From JAVJUV01 sp047314965 (GTDB taxonomy: Bacteria > Pseudomonadota > Alphaproteobacteria > Rhodobacterales > Rhodobacteraceae): DNA of 64,000 bases. Where the stretch lies: positions 95,456 through 159,455 of the forward strand of contig NZ_JBLBVK010000048.1 of NCBI RefSeq assembly GCF_047314965.1. Reading direction: 5' to 3'. The stretch's first letter is position 1. Each line of letters begins with the position of its first letter. Of the stretch, positions 25,682 through 33,541 are shown piece by piece. A program made the position numbers and the translations under genes. The notes under the pieces were generated by a model. The model saw nothing but the letters and a program-made list of their open reading frames with translations, was not told the origin of the DNA and made no database searches.

Positions 25682-27475
25682 ATGCCAGTCTTCACGGTCG
25701 AGGATGTGCTGACAGGCGGGCAGCTTGGGTTGACGTTCGGTCTTTCCGATTTGCTTGTTCTCGAATTTGGAGACCGGCGGGTCCTTTATGCTCTCGGCCG
25801 AAACGATATGACCTTGGTCGAGGTCGATATCGGCGGCGATGGAACGCTTTCTTTCGCAGGCAGCCTTGCCTTGTCTGGCAGCTTCGTTGCTGGCAGCACG
25901 CCGGAACTTGGCAAGGCGTCATATGCAAATGGCGCGGACACTTTGGTTTTGTCAGGCCTGCCGTTGTCGTCGGGGCAGACGGTTGCGCTTTCCGGGTCCG
26001 GCGCGCTTGGCCTCCAGGGTCCGCTTGCCGCTGCAGATGTGCTTGTCGCGCCGCTGTCGCTTGTGATCGACGGCGTTCCCGTTCTTGTAACCGGGCGGCA
26101 GGGGGCAGGTGGACTGGACCTTCTGACAGATGCCGGATCCGGTTTCGGCTTTGCCGCTTCGTTCAGCGACACAGTCGACAGATACCTCGCGGATGTCTCT
26201 GCAAGTGTGGGCTTCGAGGTCTTCGGAACTCAGTTCGTAGCAACGACTTCAGCCCTGGAAGACGGAGTGAACCTCGTTGAAGTGTCGGTCGGGAGTTTGA
26301 GCCAGAGCGACGCGATTGGCGTTGTCGAGGGGCTGCCGATCAATACGCCTACGGCCGTTGATGTCGTTCAGCGGCTGGATGAAACGCTGCTTGTCATTGG
26401 TTCCTTTGGTACGTCCTCGATATCCGTTGTCCGGGTGGATGACGAAGGGCAGATGCAGATTGCGGATCATATCCTGGATTCGACGACTACCCATTTTCAG
26501 GCGCTCAGCGCGCTGGCGACGATCGATCATGGCGATTTCGCTTTCGCAGCAGCAGGTGGAGCGGACGGTGGCGTCTCTCTTTTTACCGTGTTGCCGGGCG
26601 GGCGGCTGGTGCATGTAGCCAGCCTCGCCGATAATGCGGCGACCACGTTGTATCGTGTCAGCGACATCGAGCTCGCCATTTCGGGTGACCGGCTGGATCT
26701 TCTGGTGTCATCGCTCTGGGAGCCGGGGCTGACACGTATCGGCTATGACCTGTCCACGCTGGGGTCGGTTCTGATCGTGGAGAGCGGGGGCGGCACCGTC
26801 ACCGGGTCCTCAGGGGATGACCAGCTTGCGGGCTCCAGCATGGATGACACCCTGCTCGGGGCTGCAGGCGATGATACGATCGCCGACGGTGCGGGCGAGG
26901 ACTTGATGAGCGGCGGGCCGGGGGCAGATTTGTTCGTTCTGCATCCTGACGGGCAGCAGGATTTCATTTCGGATTATGATCGGTTTGAGGACAGGCTTGA
27001 TCTGTCGGCATGGGATTTTCTGTATGACGTCAGTCAGCTTTCCGTCGCCCCCACGGCAAATGGCGCGTTGGTCAGCCACGGCGCGGAGACGTTGGTGATC
27101 AGCACCGCCGACGGTGCCACCCTGACCGCCGGAGACTTCTCGAATGCCACGATCCTGAATGTGGATCGACCGCCCCTTGTGCCATTCGCGCAAAGCCTTG
27201 TCGGTGGCATCGAGGCGGACACCCTTAATGGCGCTGCGGGAGACGACACGATCTCGGGAGGCGGCGGCGGCGACGTGTTGACCGGTCAGGGTGGCAACGA
27301 CACGATGATCGGGGGAGCTGGCAACGATACACTTGATGGCGGATCCGGTCAGGACACCCTGTCGGGTGAGACCGGTGAAGATTTGCTTGTGGGGGGAAGC
27401 GGCGACGACTTGCTGGTCGGAGGCGGCGGCGACGATATCCTCTATGGTGACGATTACGCCTGCATGGGGGCATGA
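25682..27475 (+). CDS. RTX-type protein with propeller-like N-terminal region
   Basis: A 597-residue protein; ATG at 25682 is chosen. Residues about 1-370 consist of repeated beta-strand units with conserved ends (YLADVSASVGFEVFGTQFVATT, a TLLVIGSFGTSSISVVRVD-like segment, DFAFAAAGGADGGVSLFTVLPGG), suggestive of a beta-propeller. Two RTX blocks follow: one at about 380-420 (SGDDQLAGSSMDDTLLGAAGDD) and one at the C-terminus (GAAGDDTISGGGGGDVLTGQ onward). The protein ends just after the last repeat (LYGDDYACMGA) with no long unique tail, where most type I-secreted RTX proteins keep their export signal. It converges with the serralysin gene with 7 bp between their stop codons. Confidence 0.75.
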   Translation: MPVFTVEDVLTGGQLGLTFGLSDLLVLEFGDRRVLYALGRNDMTLVEVDIGGDGTLSFAGSLALSGSFVAGSTPELGKASYANGADTLVLSGLPLSSGQTVALSGSGALGLQGPLAAADVLVAPLSLVIDGVPVLVTGRQGAGGLDLLTDAGSGFGFAASFSDTVDRYLADVSASVGFEVFGTQFVATTSALEDGVNLVEVSVGSLSQSDAIGVVEGLPINTPTAVDVVQRLDETLLVIGSFGTSSISVVRVDDEGQMQIADHILDSTTTHFQALSALATIDHGDFAFAAAGGADGGVSLFTVLPGGRLVHVASLADNAATTLYRVSDIELAISGDRLDLLVSSLWEPGLTRIGYDLSTLGSVLIVESGGGTVTGSSGDDQLAGSSMDDTLLGAAGDDTIADGAGEDLMSGGPGADLFVLHPDGQQDFISDYDRFEDRLDLSAWDFLYDVSQLSVAPTANGALVSHGAETLVISTADGATLTAGDFSNATILNVDRPPLVPFAQSLVGGIEADTLNGAAGDDTISGGGGGDVLTGQGGNDTMIGGAGNDTLDGGSGQDTLSGETGEDLLVGGSGDDLLVGGGGDDILYGDDYACMGA

Positions 27476-27482
27476 AGAGTTG

Positions 27483-29153
27483 TCAGGCGATTGCAATATC
27501 GTCGAGAATATCCAGCCAGACGGCGATAAGATCGCCGTCGTCCAGCAAGTCCTGCGCATCGGCGCGAGGTGTCCAGTCGGGGTAGATGAGGATCAGCATC
27601 GACAGCGTCACGTCGCCACCGATCAGCAGATCGGCCCCCGCATCGCCCGAGATCAGATTGTCGCCTGTTCCGCCCTCGATCAGGTCGAATCCGTCGGAAC
27701 CGCTCAGGCTGTCCAGGCCTGATCCGCCCCGAATAGCGTCGTTGCCGGCACCACCGTCAACGGAATCGTTGCCGAATCCGGCAGAGAGGCCATTGTCGGC
27801 ATCGTTTCCGGTGATCGTGTCATTTCCGCCCCCCGTCAGGCCGTTTTCGATAACTGTGCCACGCGCGATACCGATATTGCCGTCCAGCCCGGCGAGATCC
27901 GAATAGGTCTCCTGTCGAAGGTCCAGTCGCTGATGCGCGGTGTATTCGGAGAAGTCGAACGTATCGGTGCCGCCGGAGTCGAAGACGGTGTAGGTAACAG
28001 GATTGGACAGTCCGAGCGCGGCATCGAGATAGGTGCCCGTATTCGAACCGTTGCCATAGGTCGTGTTTCCGGGATTTGTCTCGGGCGCGCCGTAGAAGTT
28101 CTGAATTGCGATGATGTCCGCCATCATGGGCGTGACGGCATAGGCAAAACTGGCATCCAGCCAGTTGTTCGCGGATTGGTGGAAATAGGACATCACGCTC
28201 GCTTGCCAGCTGTCATTCAGATAGAGCGCGTCCGTGCCGTAGCTGGCCGAGTTGTTGTAGTTTCCGGCATGGCCAAGGCCGAGGGCATGCCCGATCTCGT
28301 GCAGGTAGGTCTGAAAGAAATAGCCGTCTGTCCGGGCCGAACCACCCGCCCAGTTCGAATTGATGTTCACGAAGGAGCTCTGGATCACGCCGTTGACGAT
28401 CGACGATGTCGCGAAGGCACCAGCTTGTTCATCGTCGAAGACGATGTCGACGGTTGCCGACGTCTCTCTCACTGATACGCGGTAGTCGCCGGGGCTGCTG
28501 TCTGCAAACGAGCCGGCGCGAATATAGTAGGTGCCCGTTGCCGTCGCCTGGTAGATGATCGCGCTGTCGTTGTCCAAGGCGTCGTCGTTCTGGGTTATGA
28601 CGGTGCCGAAGCCATTCAGAAGCCACAGATAAGGGTCGGCGGTGGCGTTGCCGCCCGACGGATCGCCGGACAAGTGGATCTCGACGGTCTGCCCCGCGGT
28701 AAGGAAGATTCCGATGGCGTCCCGATCTCCACCCGGCGCAAGTGTTCCTGTGAAATCGTCGCCAACCGACATGGCATAGACGGTTGTGACGCCTTCGGCA
28801 GCGTCGGTGCCTTCGGACCATGTGGTGTTGGGTGGGCTGCTGGAGTCGATCTCGACAAAGGTCAGCCCGGTGACTAACGACCACGCATCGAGAGCCTGCC
28901 GTGCCATCGCCTGTCCGTTGATGGTCAGAGCGGTCACATCGACAAAAAGCGTCTTGCTGGCGGAGGTATCGAAAGCCCGCGATCCACTGCCGAGGTGGTT
29001 CCAGAATCCCTCGGTGAGCTGTGTCGCGATCTGATCGTAGGAATACGCCGTCGTCGCTGCCGAGACCGAAGTTCCCGTGGCTTCGGTTTTCCCGACCAAC
29101 GCATAAGCGCAGTCATCGGCCCACGGCTGAAAGGTTTGGCACATCAGGCACAT
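27483..29153 (-). CDS. serralysin-type metallopeptidase (M10) with an inserted domain
   Basis: A 556-residue secreted zinc protease. The zinc site is HEIGHALGLGH with the third ligand in the following histidine, and the Met-turn is SVMSYFH. C-terminal RTX repeats (GGNDTITGNDADNGLSAGFG, GGAGNDAIRGGSG, GGTGDNLISGDAGADLL) bind calcium and support type I secretion. Between the first catalytic strands (LTFVEI) and VDIVFDD, where serralysins are normally compact, about 120 residues of a pre-peptidase C-terminal-like beta domain are inserted (LAPGGDRDAIGIFLTAGQTVEIHL to DYRVSVRE). ATG at 29153 is chosen with GGAGCGAG upstream. No inhibitor gene was seen nearby. Confidence 0.85.
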   Translation of the reverse strand: MCLMCQTFQPWADDCAYALVGKTEATGTSVSAATTAYSYDQIATQLTEGFWNHLGSGSRAFDTSASKTLFVDVTALTINGQAMARQALDAWSLVTGLTFVEIDSSSPPNTTWSEGTDAAEGVTTVYAMSVGDDFTGTLAPGGDRDAIGIFLTAGQTVEIHLSGDPSGGNATADPYLWLLNGFGTVITQNDDALDNDSAIIYQATATGTYYIRAGSFADSSPGDYRVSVRETSATVDIVFDDEQAGAFATSSIVNGVIQSSFVNINSNWAGGSARTDGYFFQTYLHEIGHALGLGHAGNYNNSASYGTDALYLNDSWQASVMSYFHQSANNWLDASFAYAVTPMMADIIAIQNFYGAPETNPGNTTYGNGSNTGTYLDAALGLSNPVTYTVFDSGGTDTFDFSEYTAHQRLDLRQETYSDLAGLDGNIGIARGTVIENGLTGGGNDTITGNDADNGLSAGFGNDSVDGGAGNDAIRGGSGLDSLSGSDGFDLIEGGTGDNLISGDAGADLLIGGDVTLSMLILIYPDWTPRADAQDLLDDGDLIAVWLDILDDIAIA

Positions 29154-29276
29154 GGCGGCTCGCTCCACTGTGAAGGCGAAGGCAGAGCGCAGAAGGAACA
29201 TGCCATCCCATCGCGTCCGCGAGATCTGGTGCGGAAGCTAGCCGGATTTCCTTTCCAAGAGGTAACCTGCAGTCAG

Positions 29277-30332
29277 TTAGCGACGTTTCAGCGTCTGGCC
29301 GTACTGAAGTTTGGGCGTGAGTTCGATCCGCTGTCCGCCTTCCAGTGTGCCGTCGGTACAGCCTGCGATGATCCTGGCGGCCTCGCGTCCGATCTGCCTG
29401 CGTCCCGCGTCCATCGTGGCCAGCTTTTTGGGCAGCCCGTCGAGCAACTCGACTCCATTGAATCCCGCCAGACCGATCTGCCCCGGAACGTCGATGCCCT
29501 TTTCGAGGAGATAGAGAAGTCCACCGGCTCCGATCATGTCGTTCGAATAGTAAAGGAAATCGATCTCTGGTGACCGTTCAAGAATCCGCTCGGTCATCTC
29601 GCGGCCTTTCACGAGGCTGGAGCCGCCCGAGTAGAACTCCTGGTCCATGATCTCGATGCCTTCCTTCGCCAGCGCCTCGGTGAAGCCTTCGAAGCGCTTC
29701 CGCGCCCGGTGGTCCAGCGGCATCTTGCTGCCAAGGAAACCGATATTCCTGTAGCCGTGCTTGACGATGGCGCGTGCCATCTCGCGTCCGGCGCGCCTGT
29801 GGCTGATACCGACGACCGAGTCGATCGGTTCGCCGTCGGTGTCCATGATCTCGACAACGGGAATGCCTGCCGCCGCCAGCATGGCGCGGGAGGCATCCGA
29901 ATGTTCCAGGCCCGCAAGGATGACGCCCGACGGCCGCCAGGACAGCATCTCGAACAGAACGGTTTCTTCCCGTTCGTGCAGGTAGTTCGTGACGCCGACG
30001 ACCGGCTGAAGCGGAGTTTCGTCAAGAACCTCGGAGATGCCGGACAGGACCTCGGGGAAGACCATGTTCGACAAGCTGGGAATGATGACCGCCACAAGGT
30101 TTACTCGGCTGGAGGCAAGCGCGCCGGCGATCTTGTTTGGCACATAGCCAAGCGCCTTGGCGGCTTTTAGAACTTTTTCTCGAGTCGCCTCGGATACGTC
30201 ACCGCGGTTTCTGAGCACCCGGCTGACCGTCATCTCCGATACGCCCGACTCGATCGACACGTCTTTCAGGGTCAGAGGTCTGCGCGGTAATTTGATGTCA
30301 TCGGACATTGGTATGACTTTCTTGTCGTCCAT
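29277..30332 (-). CDS. LacI-family regulator, GntR/CceR-like
   Basis: A 351-residue regulator. The N-terminal helix-turn-helix is LTLKDVSIESGVSEMTVSRVLRNRGDVSEATR with the LacI hinge (YVPNKIAGALASSRVNLVAVIIP). The periplasmic-binding-like effector domain includes MLSWRPSGVIL, AGIPVVEIMD and DFLYYSNDMIGAGG. The sequence resembles the gluconate repressor GntR and CceR, the central-carbon regulator of Rhodobacterales whose effector is a sugar acid phosphate. An operator-like palindrome GTTATCGCTAAC at 30382-30393 lies 50 bp before the start, implying autoregulation, and related half-sites lie before pckA. The gene was not given a symbol because CceR is inferred from similarity and sites only. 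Confidence 0.85.
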   Translation of the reverse strand: MDDKKVIPMSDDIKLPRRPLTLKDVSIESGVSEMTVSRVLRNRGDVSEATREKVLKAAKALGYVPNKIAGALASSRVNLVAVIIPSLSNMVFPEVLSGISEVLDETPLQPVVGVTNYLHEREETVLFEMLSWRPSGVILAGLEHSDASRAMLAAAGIPVVEIMDTDGEPIDSVVGISHRRAGREMARAIVKHGYRNIGFLGSKMPLDHRARKRFEGFTEALAKEGIEIMDQEFYSGGSSLVKGREMTERILERSPEIDFLYYSNDMIGAGGLLYLLEKGIDVPGQIGLAGFNGVELLDGLPKKLATMDAGRRQIGREAARIIAGCTDGTLEGGQRIELTPKLQYGQTLKRR

Positions 30333-30381
30333 CGCTTATCCCACGCGCCCTTTTGGCTTGTCTACTTTCCGGTATGGACAG

Positions 30382-30393
30382 GTTATCGCTAAC
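30382..30393. promoter_or_regulatory. LacI-type operator before the LacI-family gene
   Basis: GTTATCGCTAAC is a near-perfect palindrome (one central mismatch to GTTAGCGCTAAC), 50 bp upstream of the LacI-family start codon. LacI proteins bind such 12-14 bp palindromes with a central CG. The site is seen; binding and autoregulation are inferred. Confidence 0.6.
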
Positions 30394-30462
30394 GCACAAG
30401 GTTGCAACACCTTGCGGTCGGAGGCTTGATCCAAATGCGATTACGGGACAGAAGGGGCCTGT

Positions 30463-30538
30463 GGCCCCGTAGCTCAGAGGATAGAGCAACCGCCTCCTAA
30501 GCGGTAGGTCGAAGGTTCGACTCCTTCCGGGGCCGCCA
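30463..30538 (+). tRNA. tRNA-Arg (anticodon CCT)
   Basis: A complete 76-nt cloverleaf. Acceptor stem GGCCCCG pairs with CGGGGCC (30528-30534), the discriminator is G and an encoded CCA follows at 30536-30538. The anticodon stem is ACCGC/GCGGT with loop CTCCTAA, giving anticodon CCT at 30496-30498 for AGG codons. T-loop sequence GGTTCGACTCC is normal. Confidence 0.95.
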
Positions 30539-30618
30539 AATAAATCCTTTCAATAGCTGCATGATTTGGTATCTCCCCTCGGCAGGGGTATTTGGACTGG
30601 GTCGTAAGAGGGACACTC

Positions 30619-31092
30619 ATGAACGAGGATGCGCGTACGCGCAGGGCTCGTGGTGATTATTTGAAACGCCATACCGAAGCCCTGATCAAATCACTTGGAT
30701 ATGCACGGGCCTGTGAAGTTTCCGGGAGATCGAAAGCAACGCTGGGACGTTACGCGTCGATGATGGAAGAGGACACCGACAGGTTCATTCCTGTCAACCT
30801 TGCTGTCGAACTGGAGGCAATTGCGGGTACGCCGCTTGTCACAAAGGCAATGGCGGAATTGCAGGGCTTCCACGTCGAATCCGGCGACACCACGAATGAT
30901 CGGCCCGGTGGGCTGAATTCTGACGTTATCGCGCTGTCCCAAAGGTTTGCGACGCTGATGGCGGAGTACAATCACTCCATTGCGGATGGCGTGATTTCGC
31001 TGAACGAGGCCAAACGGCTTCTGGATGAGACCAATGCGCTTCAGCAGGTTCTGATCGAGATGAAGCTGCATCTTCAGGACCAACAGGTTTGA
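30619..31092 (+). CDS. small DNA-binding-like protein resembling phage CII-type regulators
   Basis: A 157-residue protein. ATG at 30619 is chosen because GAGGGACACTC precedes it. The N-terminal half has a helix-turn-helix-like pattern (ACEVSGRSKATLGRYASMM) followed by IPVNLAVELEAIAGTPLVTKAMAEL, the arrangement seen in phage CII-like/YmfL-type regulators and related small Rhodobacterales proteins. The C-terminal half (ALSQRFATLMAEYNHSI to LEMKL-like helices) is helical and could dimerise. It lies 80 bp from a tRNA gene, a common prophage site, but no integrase or other phage gene is present. The regulator role is inference. Confidence 0.6.
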   Translation: MNEDARTRRARGDYLKRHTEALIKSLGYARACEVSGRSKATLGRYASMMEEDTDRFIPVNLAVELEAIAGTPLVTKAMAELQGFHVESGDTTNDRPGGLNSDVIALSQRFATLMAEYNHSIADGVISLNEAKRLLDETNALQQVLIEMKLHLQDQQV

Positions 31093-31365
31093 TGGGTTCC
31101 GCAACAGCAGGATCGCCTATTCCCGGCGATACAGGGTCAACATGCGTGAAATCGATCAAGACCAAGTCTTGAGAACACAAGAACTCCGGTAGAAGCGGCA
31201 TCGGGTTATATGACGAATTCCGGGTCGAGGGTATCGACAATGAAAAGAACAAGGGTTGTTCCGAGTTCGTTCGTCGATCCGGATCGCCTTAAAGGATGTC
31301 AGAATCGAATTAGCATTCCCTCATCGCGAAATTCGATACCGCGAGGGATGTTGGCCCACTCGATC

Positions 31366-31393
31366 AAAAAGGGCTGGATGAGGGTTCCAGCCC
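31366..31393 (-). terminator. intrinsic terminator, minus strand
   Basis: Read on the minus strand, GGGCTGG-loop-CCAGCCC (31393 to 31371) is followed at once by CTTTTTGATCG-type T-run (31370-31366 are A on the plus strand). This is a textbook Rho-independent terminator for a transcript from higher coordinates. The nearest minus-strand coding end is 31690, about 300 bp upstream, leaving a long untranslated segment. Confidence 0.75.
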
Positions 31394-31542
31394 GTATCAA
31401 TTTGATCCGCTTCCCAGAAGCGTAAGGCACGCACCGCTCAAGAACACACCTCTGCCCCCTCTTTTGTACTGACTAACCGCCTACTCCGGGTTCAACGGCG
31501 AGGTATGCCGTGGACACCCAGACAATCGAACACACTGGAAAT

Positions 31543-31582
31543 CTCCCGGCCGGATGCAGGGGTAGCCGTACCCGACCGGGAG
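31543..31582. other. nested double hairpin
   Basis: Outer stem CTCCCGG (31543-31549) pairs with CCGGGAG (31576-31582). An inner stem GGGTA with loop GCCG pairs with TACCC. Both stems are perfect. The element lies between the minus-strand winged-helix gene and its likely terminator, so it could be part of a structured RNA; its function is unknown. Confidence 0.5.
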
Positions 31583-31689
31583 CACCACCAGGAGCGGGGA
31601 TGTCAGCTCCCGGCGGCATGTTTACCTTACGGAATCAGAGTGTCTCATAAAATGGGAAAAAGTGAGTTAACGTCTCAAATTTCGAGTTT

Positions 31690-32394
31690 TCACTCGACGC
31701 GAATGGCGCGCTGGTCGATGGCGAGTACATATCCCTGGCGCGCCACCGTCTTGATCAGAAGCTCCGCCATCATCTGGTTGCCCAAGGCATCCCGGAGGCG
31801 TTTGATTCGCGTCGCGCCTGCGGCTTCTTCGCAGTCCTCGGGCTTGCGGCCCGAAATCATCGCCTCGATCTCGGCACCGGACAGAACGTCGCCGTCCATC
31901 CGGGCTTCGGCCAGAACGGACAGGGTTTCGATTGCCGCGCCCGTGAGGCTGAATTCCATATCGTTAAGGGTGACGAGATTCTCTTCGCGGTTGATCTTAA
32001 GGGAAGATACCTGAATGCCCTGCCGCTCGATCGCGCCGATCCTGCGGTTCAGAAGGATGATCGTCACCACGAAGACAAGACAGGCCACAAGCAAACCGGT
32101 GGCGAACAGCATCAGGACAAAGATAACCAACCGGTAGCCGGACAGAACTTCGGAAAAGGCTGTGCCCGACTGGGCGAGGATCTCCAGAAGCTTGATCTCG
32201 GCGGCGCTCGTCAGGTCGGTATTTTCGACGAACAGTTGCTCGACGCGGGCATTGAACGCATTGGCGTCGGGGAGGTTCAGGAACAGGAACGCCCCCGCCG
32301 CGCCGAGGATCAGTACGACGGCGACGATACCCAGCAGAACGACGCGCGCGCCGGCGGCGCGCACTTCAGAAGCGGAGGAAGTATTGGCCTGCAT
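31690..32394 (-). CDS. membrane protein with C-terminal OmpR-type winged helix
   Basis: A 234-residue protein; ATG at 32394 is chosen. Two membrane helices are clear: residues about 19-40 (VVLLGIVAVVLILGAAGAFLFL) and about 87-113 (LVIFVLMLFATGLLVACLVFVV), with a roughly 45-residue loop probably in the periplasm. The cytoplasmic C-terminus matches the OmpR/PhoB winged helix: LVTLNDMEFSLTGAAIETLSVLA, TRIKRLRDALG recognition region and LIKTVARQGYVL wing. In ToxR-like proteins the DNA-binding domain is N-terminal, so the order here is reversed. It overlaps the small secreted protein gene by 29 bp, suggesting coupled expression. Function as a membrane-bound regulator is inferred. Confidence 0.75.
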   Translation of the reverse strand: MQANTSSASEVRAAGARVVLLGIVAVVLILGAAGAFLFLNLPDANAFNARVEQLFVENTDLTSAAEIKLLEILAQSGTAFSEVLSGYRLVIFVLMLFATGLLVACLVFVVTIILLNRRIGAIERQGIQVSSLKINREENLVTLNDMEFSLTGAAIETLSVLAEARMDGDVLSGAEIEAMISGRKPEDCEEAAGATRIKRLRDALGNQMMAELLIKTVARQGYVLAIDQRAIRVE

Positions 32395-32659
32395 CGGATT
32401 TCCTCTTCTCAAGTCCGCTGTCGTCGAAGACCGACTGTACCTGGAGCAACTGCCAGCCCGCGGAGGCAAGCCGACTGGCGACAGTTGCCTTCACGCCTTC
32501 TGACATGGCGCATGGGTTCGTGTCGATCCGCATGACGCCATAGTGAAGTCGGAGCGGATTGTCCTGCTTGGCCTTGTAGTCTGCGTAGCAGGCCGCAAGA
32601 GCCGGCTCGCCCGCAGCGAGGGACGCAAGAAATACTGTGAGAAGAGCGATGCGTTTCAT
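32366..32659 (-). CDS. small secreted protein, first gene of the pair with the membrane winged-helix protein
   Basis: A 97-residue product with a signal peptide (MKRIALLTVFLASLAAGEPALAA) and two cysteines in the mature part (ACYADY and TNPCAMSEG), likely a disulfide. The remaining sequence (VKATVASRLASAGWQLLQ) is helical and unrecognised. Its end overlaps the start of the winged-helix gene. It may be sensed by, or modulate, that protein's periplasmic loop (inference from gene order only). Confidence 0.65.
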   Translation of the reverse strand: MKRIALLTVFLASLAAGEPALAACYADYKAKQDNPLRLHYGVMRIDTNPCAMSEGVKATVASRLASAGWQLLQVQSVFDDSGLEKRKSDAGQYFLRF

Positions 32660-32835
32660 GGAAGTTACCCTGCGAGCGAAGTTTTCGAAAATCAATAACA
32701 AGCGGTGGTTCGCGACCTGATATCCCATATCAGACGGGCGATATTGCTTGGCTGCGTTAGCCTGTCCCAAGTCTGGATCACGCCGACCCGGCCCGTGCCG
32801 GATCAAGAGGATCACCAGACCCCGGGGGGAAGCCC

Positions 32836-33357
32836 ATGAACAGATTTGCCGCTTTAGCCGTTGGAGTTGTGGCCGCCGCAGGCATAGCATTTACACCCGC
32901 TCCTGCGGCCGCTGCCGATGGCAAGGATATCGCCAAGATTATCGCGGGCATTGCAGTGGTGGGCATCATCGCGAAGGCTATCGACGATCGGAAGGACCGG
33001 AAGGAAGCCTCGCGTGCCGCAACCGGCACAGACTTCGGTCGTCTGGGCAGCGGTGACGATCGCCGCCGCACGATAGATGGCACCATCCGGCCGTATCACC
33101 GGGATCAGGATCGCCATGGGCCCAAGCCCGGCAGAGGCTACAAGCAACTCGCGCTTCCCGAGCAGTGCCTTGTGACGGTCGAGACCGGGCGCGGAGACAG
33201 GCTGGCTTATGGCGCGCGTTGTCTCGACCGTCGCTACAAGTTCGCGAGCAAACTGCCGCAATCCTGCGAGACGGTCGTCCGGACGCCGCGGGGCTTTCGG
33301 ACCGTGTATGGCGCGCGGTGCCTTGCACGCGACGGCTGGCGCGTTGCCGGGCGCTGA
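32836..33357 (+). CDS. secreted basic protein of unknown function
   Basis: A 173-residue protein with a signal peptide (MNRFAALAVGVVAAAGIAFTPAPAAAADG). A hydrophobic segment (IAKIIAGIAVVGIIAKAI) follows directly, then a highly charged linker. The C-terminal region contains two related CxV/YGARCL units: LPEQCLVTVETGRGDRLAYGARCLDR and a second CETVVRTPRGFRTVYGARCLAR, so the C-terminus is an internal duplication. Homologous small proteins are frequent in Rhodobacterales; function is unknown. It diverges from the small secreted protein gene at 32366-32659. Confidence 0.72.
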   Translation: MNRFAALAVGVVAAAGIAFTPAPAAAADGKDIAKIIAGIAVVGIIAKAIDDRKDRKEASRAATGTDFGRLGSGDDRRRTIDGTIRPYHRDQDRHGPKPGRGYKQLALPEQCLVTVETGRGDRLAYGARCLDRRYKFASKLPQSCETVVRTPRGFRTVYGARCLARDGWRVAGR

Positions 33358-33407
33358 GACCTTCGAGATACCGGCGCGGGTTCCCGCACATCTCCATCCG
33401 TGCCGGC

Positions 33408-33434
33408 GGGCCAGGGCCTCATCCTCCCTGGCCC
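33408..33434. terminator. possible terminator hairpin after the secreted protein gene
   Basis: GGGCCAGGG (33408-33416) pairs perfectly with CCCTGGCCC (33426-33434) around a 9-base loop, 50 bp after the stop codon. There is no T-run, so it may be a weak or Rho-assisted terminator or a 3' stabilising hairpin. Confidence 0.45.
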
Positions 33435-33541
33435 ACCCCGAATGACGAGTGATCTGTTGGGTGGGGTACGAGTTCGGCGGCGCCGTGCGGGGCGTCGCCC
33501 CATGTCTTGCCTGCCGGCCCGTGTCATGTTCTGAGGGGTTC

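Larger units (their letters stand above)
31093..31689. other. hairpin-rich non-coding region
   Basis: No gene is supported on either strand in this 597-bp stretch, but four strong inverted repeats are packed in it: ATCGCC/GGCGAT near 31110-31130; TCGCG/CGCGA with flanking CCCTC/GGGATG near 31318-31350; GGGCTGG/CCAGCCC at 31371-31393; and the nested stems at 31543-31582. Together with the minus-strand terminator this suggests a structured transcript, possibly a small RNA or long 3' end of the minus-strand operon. Confidence 0.5.

Noticed and set aside
31505..32014. 169-codon plus-strand open frame over the hairpin region and winged-helix gene
   Set aside because: It lies antisense to the winged-helix coding sequence and its low-complexity Ser/Arg composition is not protein-like.
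30463..32700. Prophage or integrative element at the tRNA gene
   Set aside because: No integrase, excisionase, structural phage genes or repeat of the tRNA 3' end was found.
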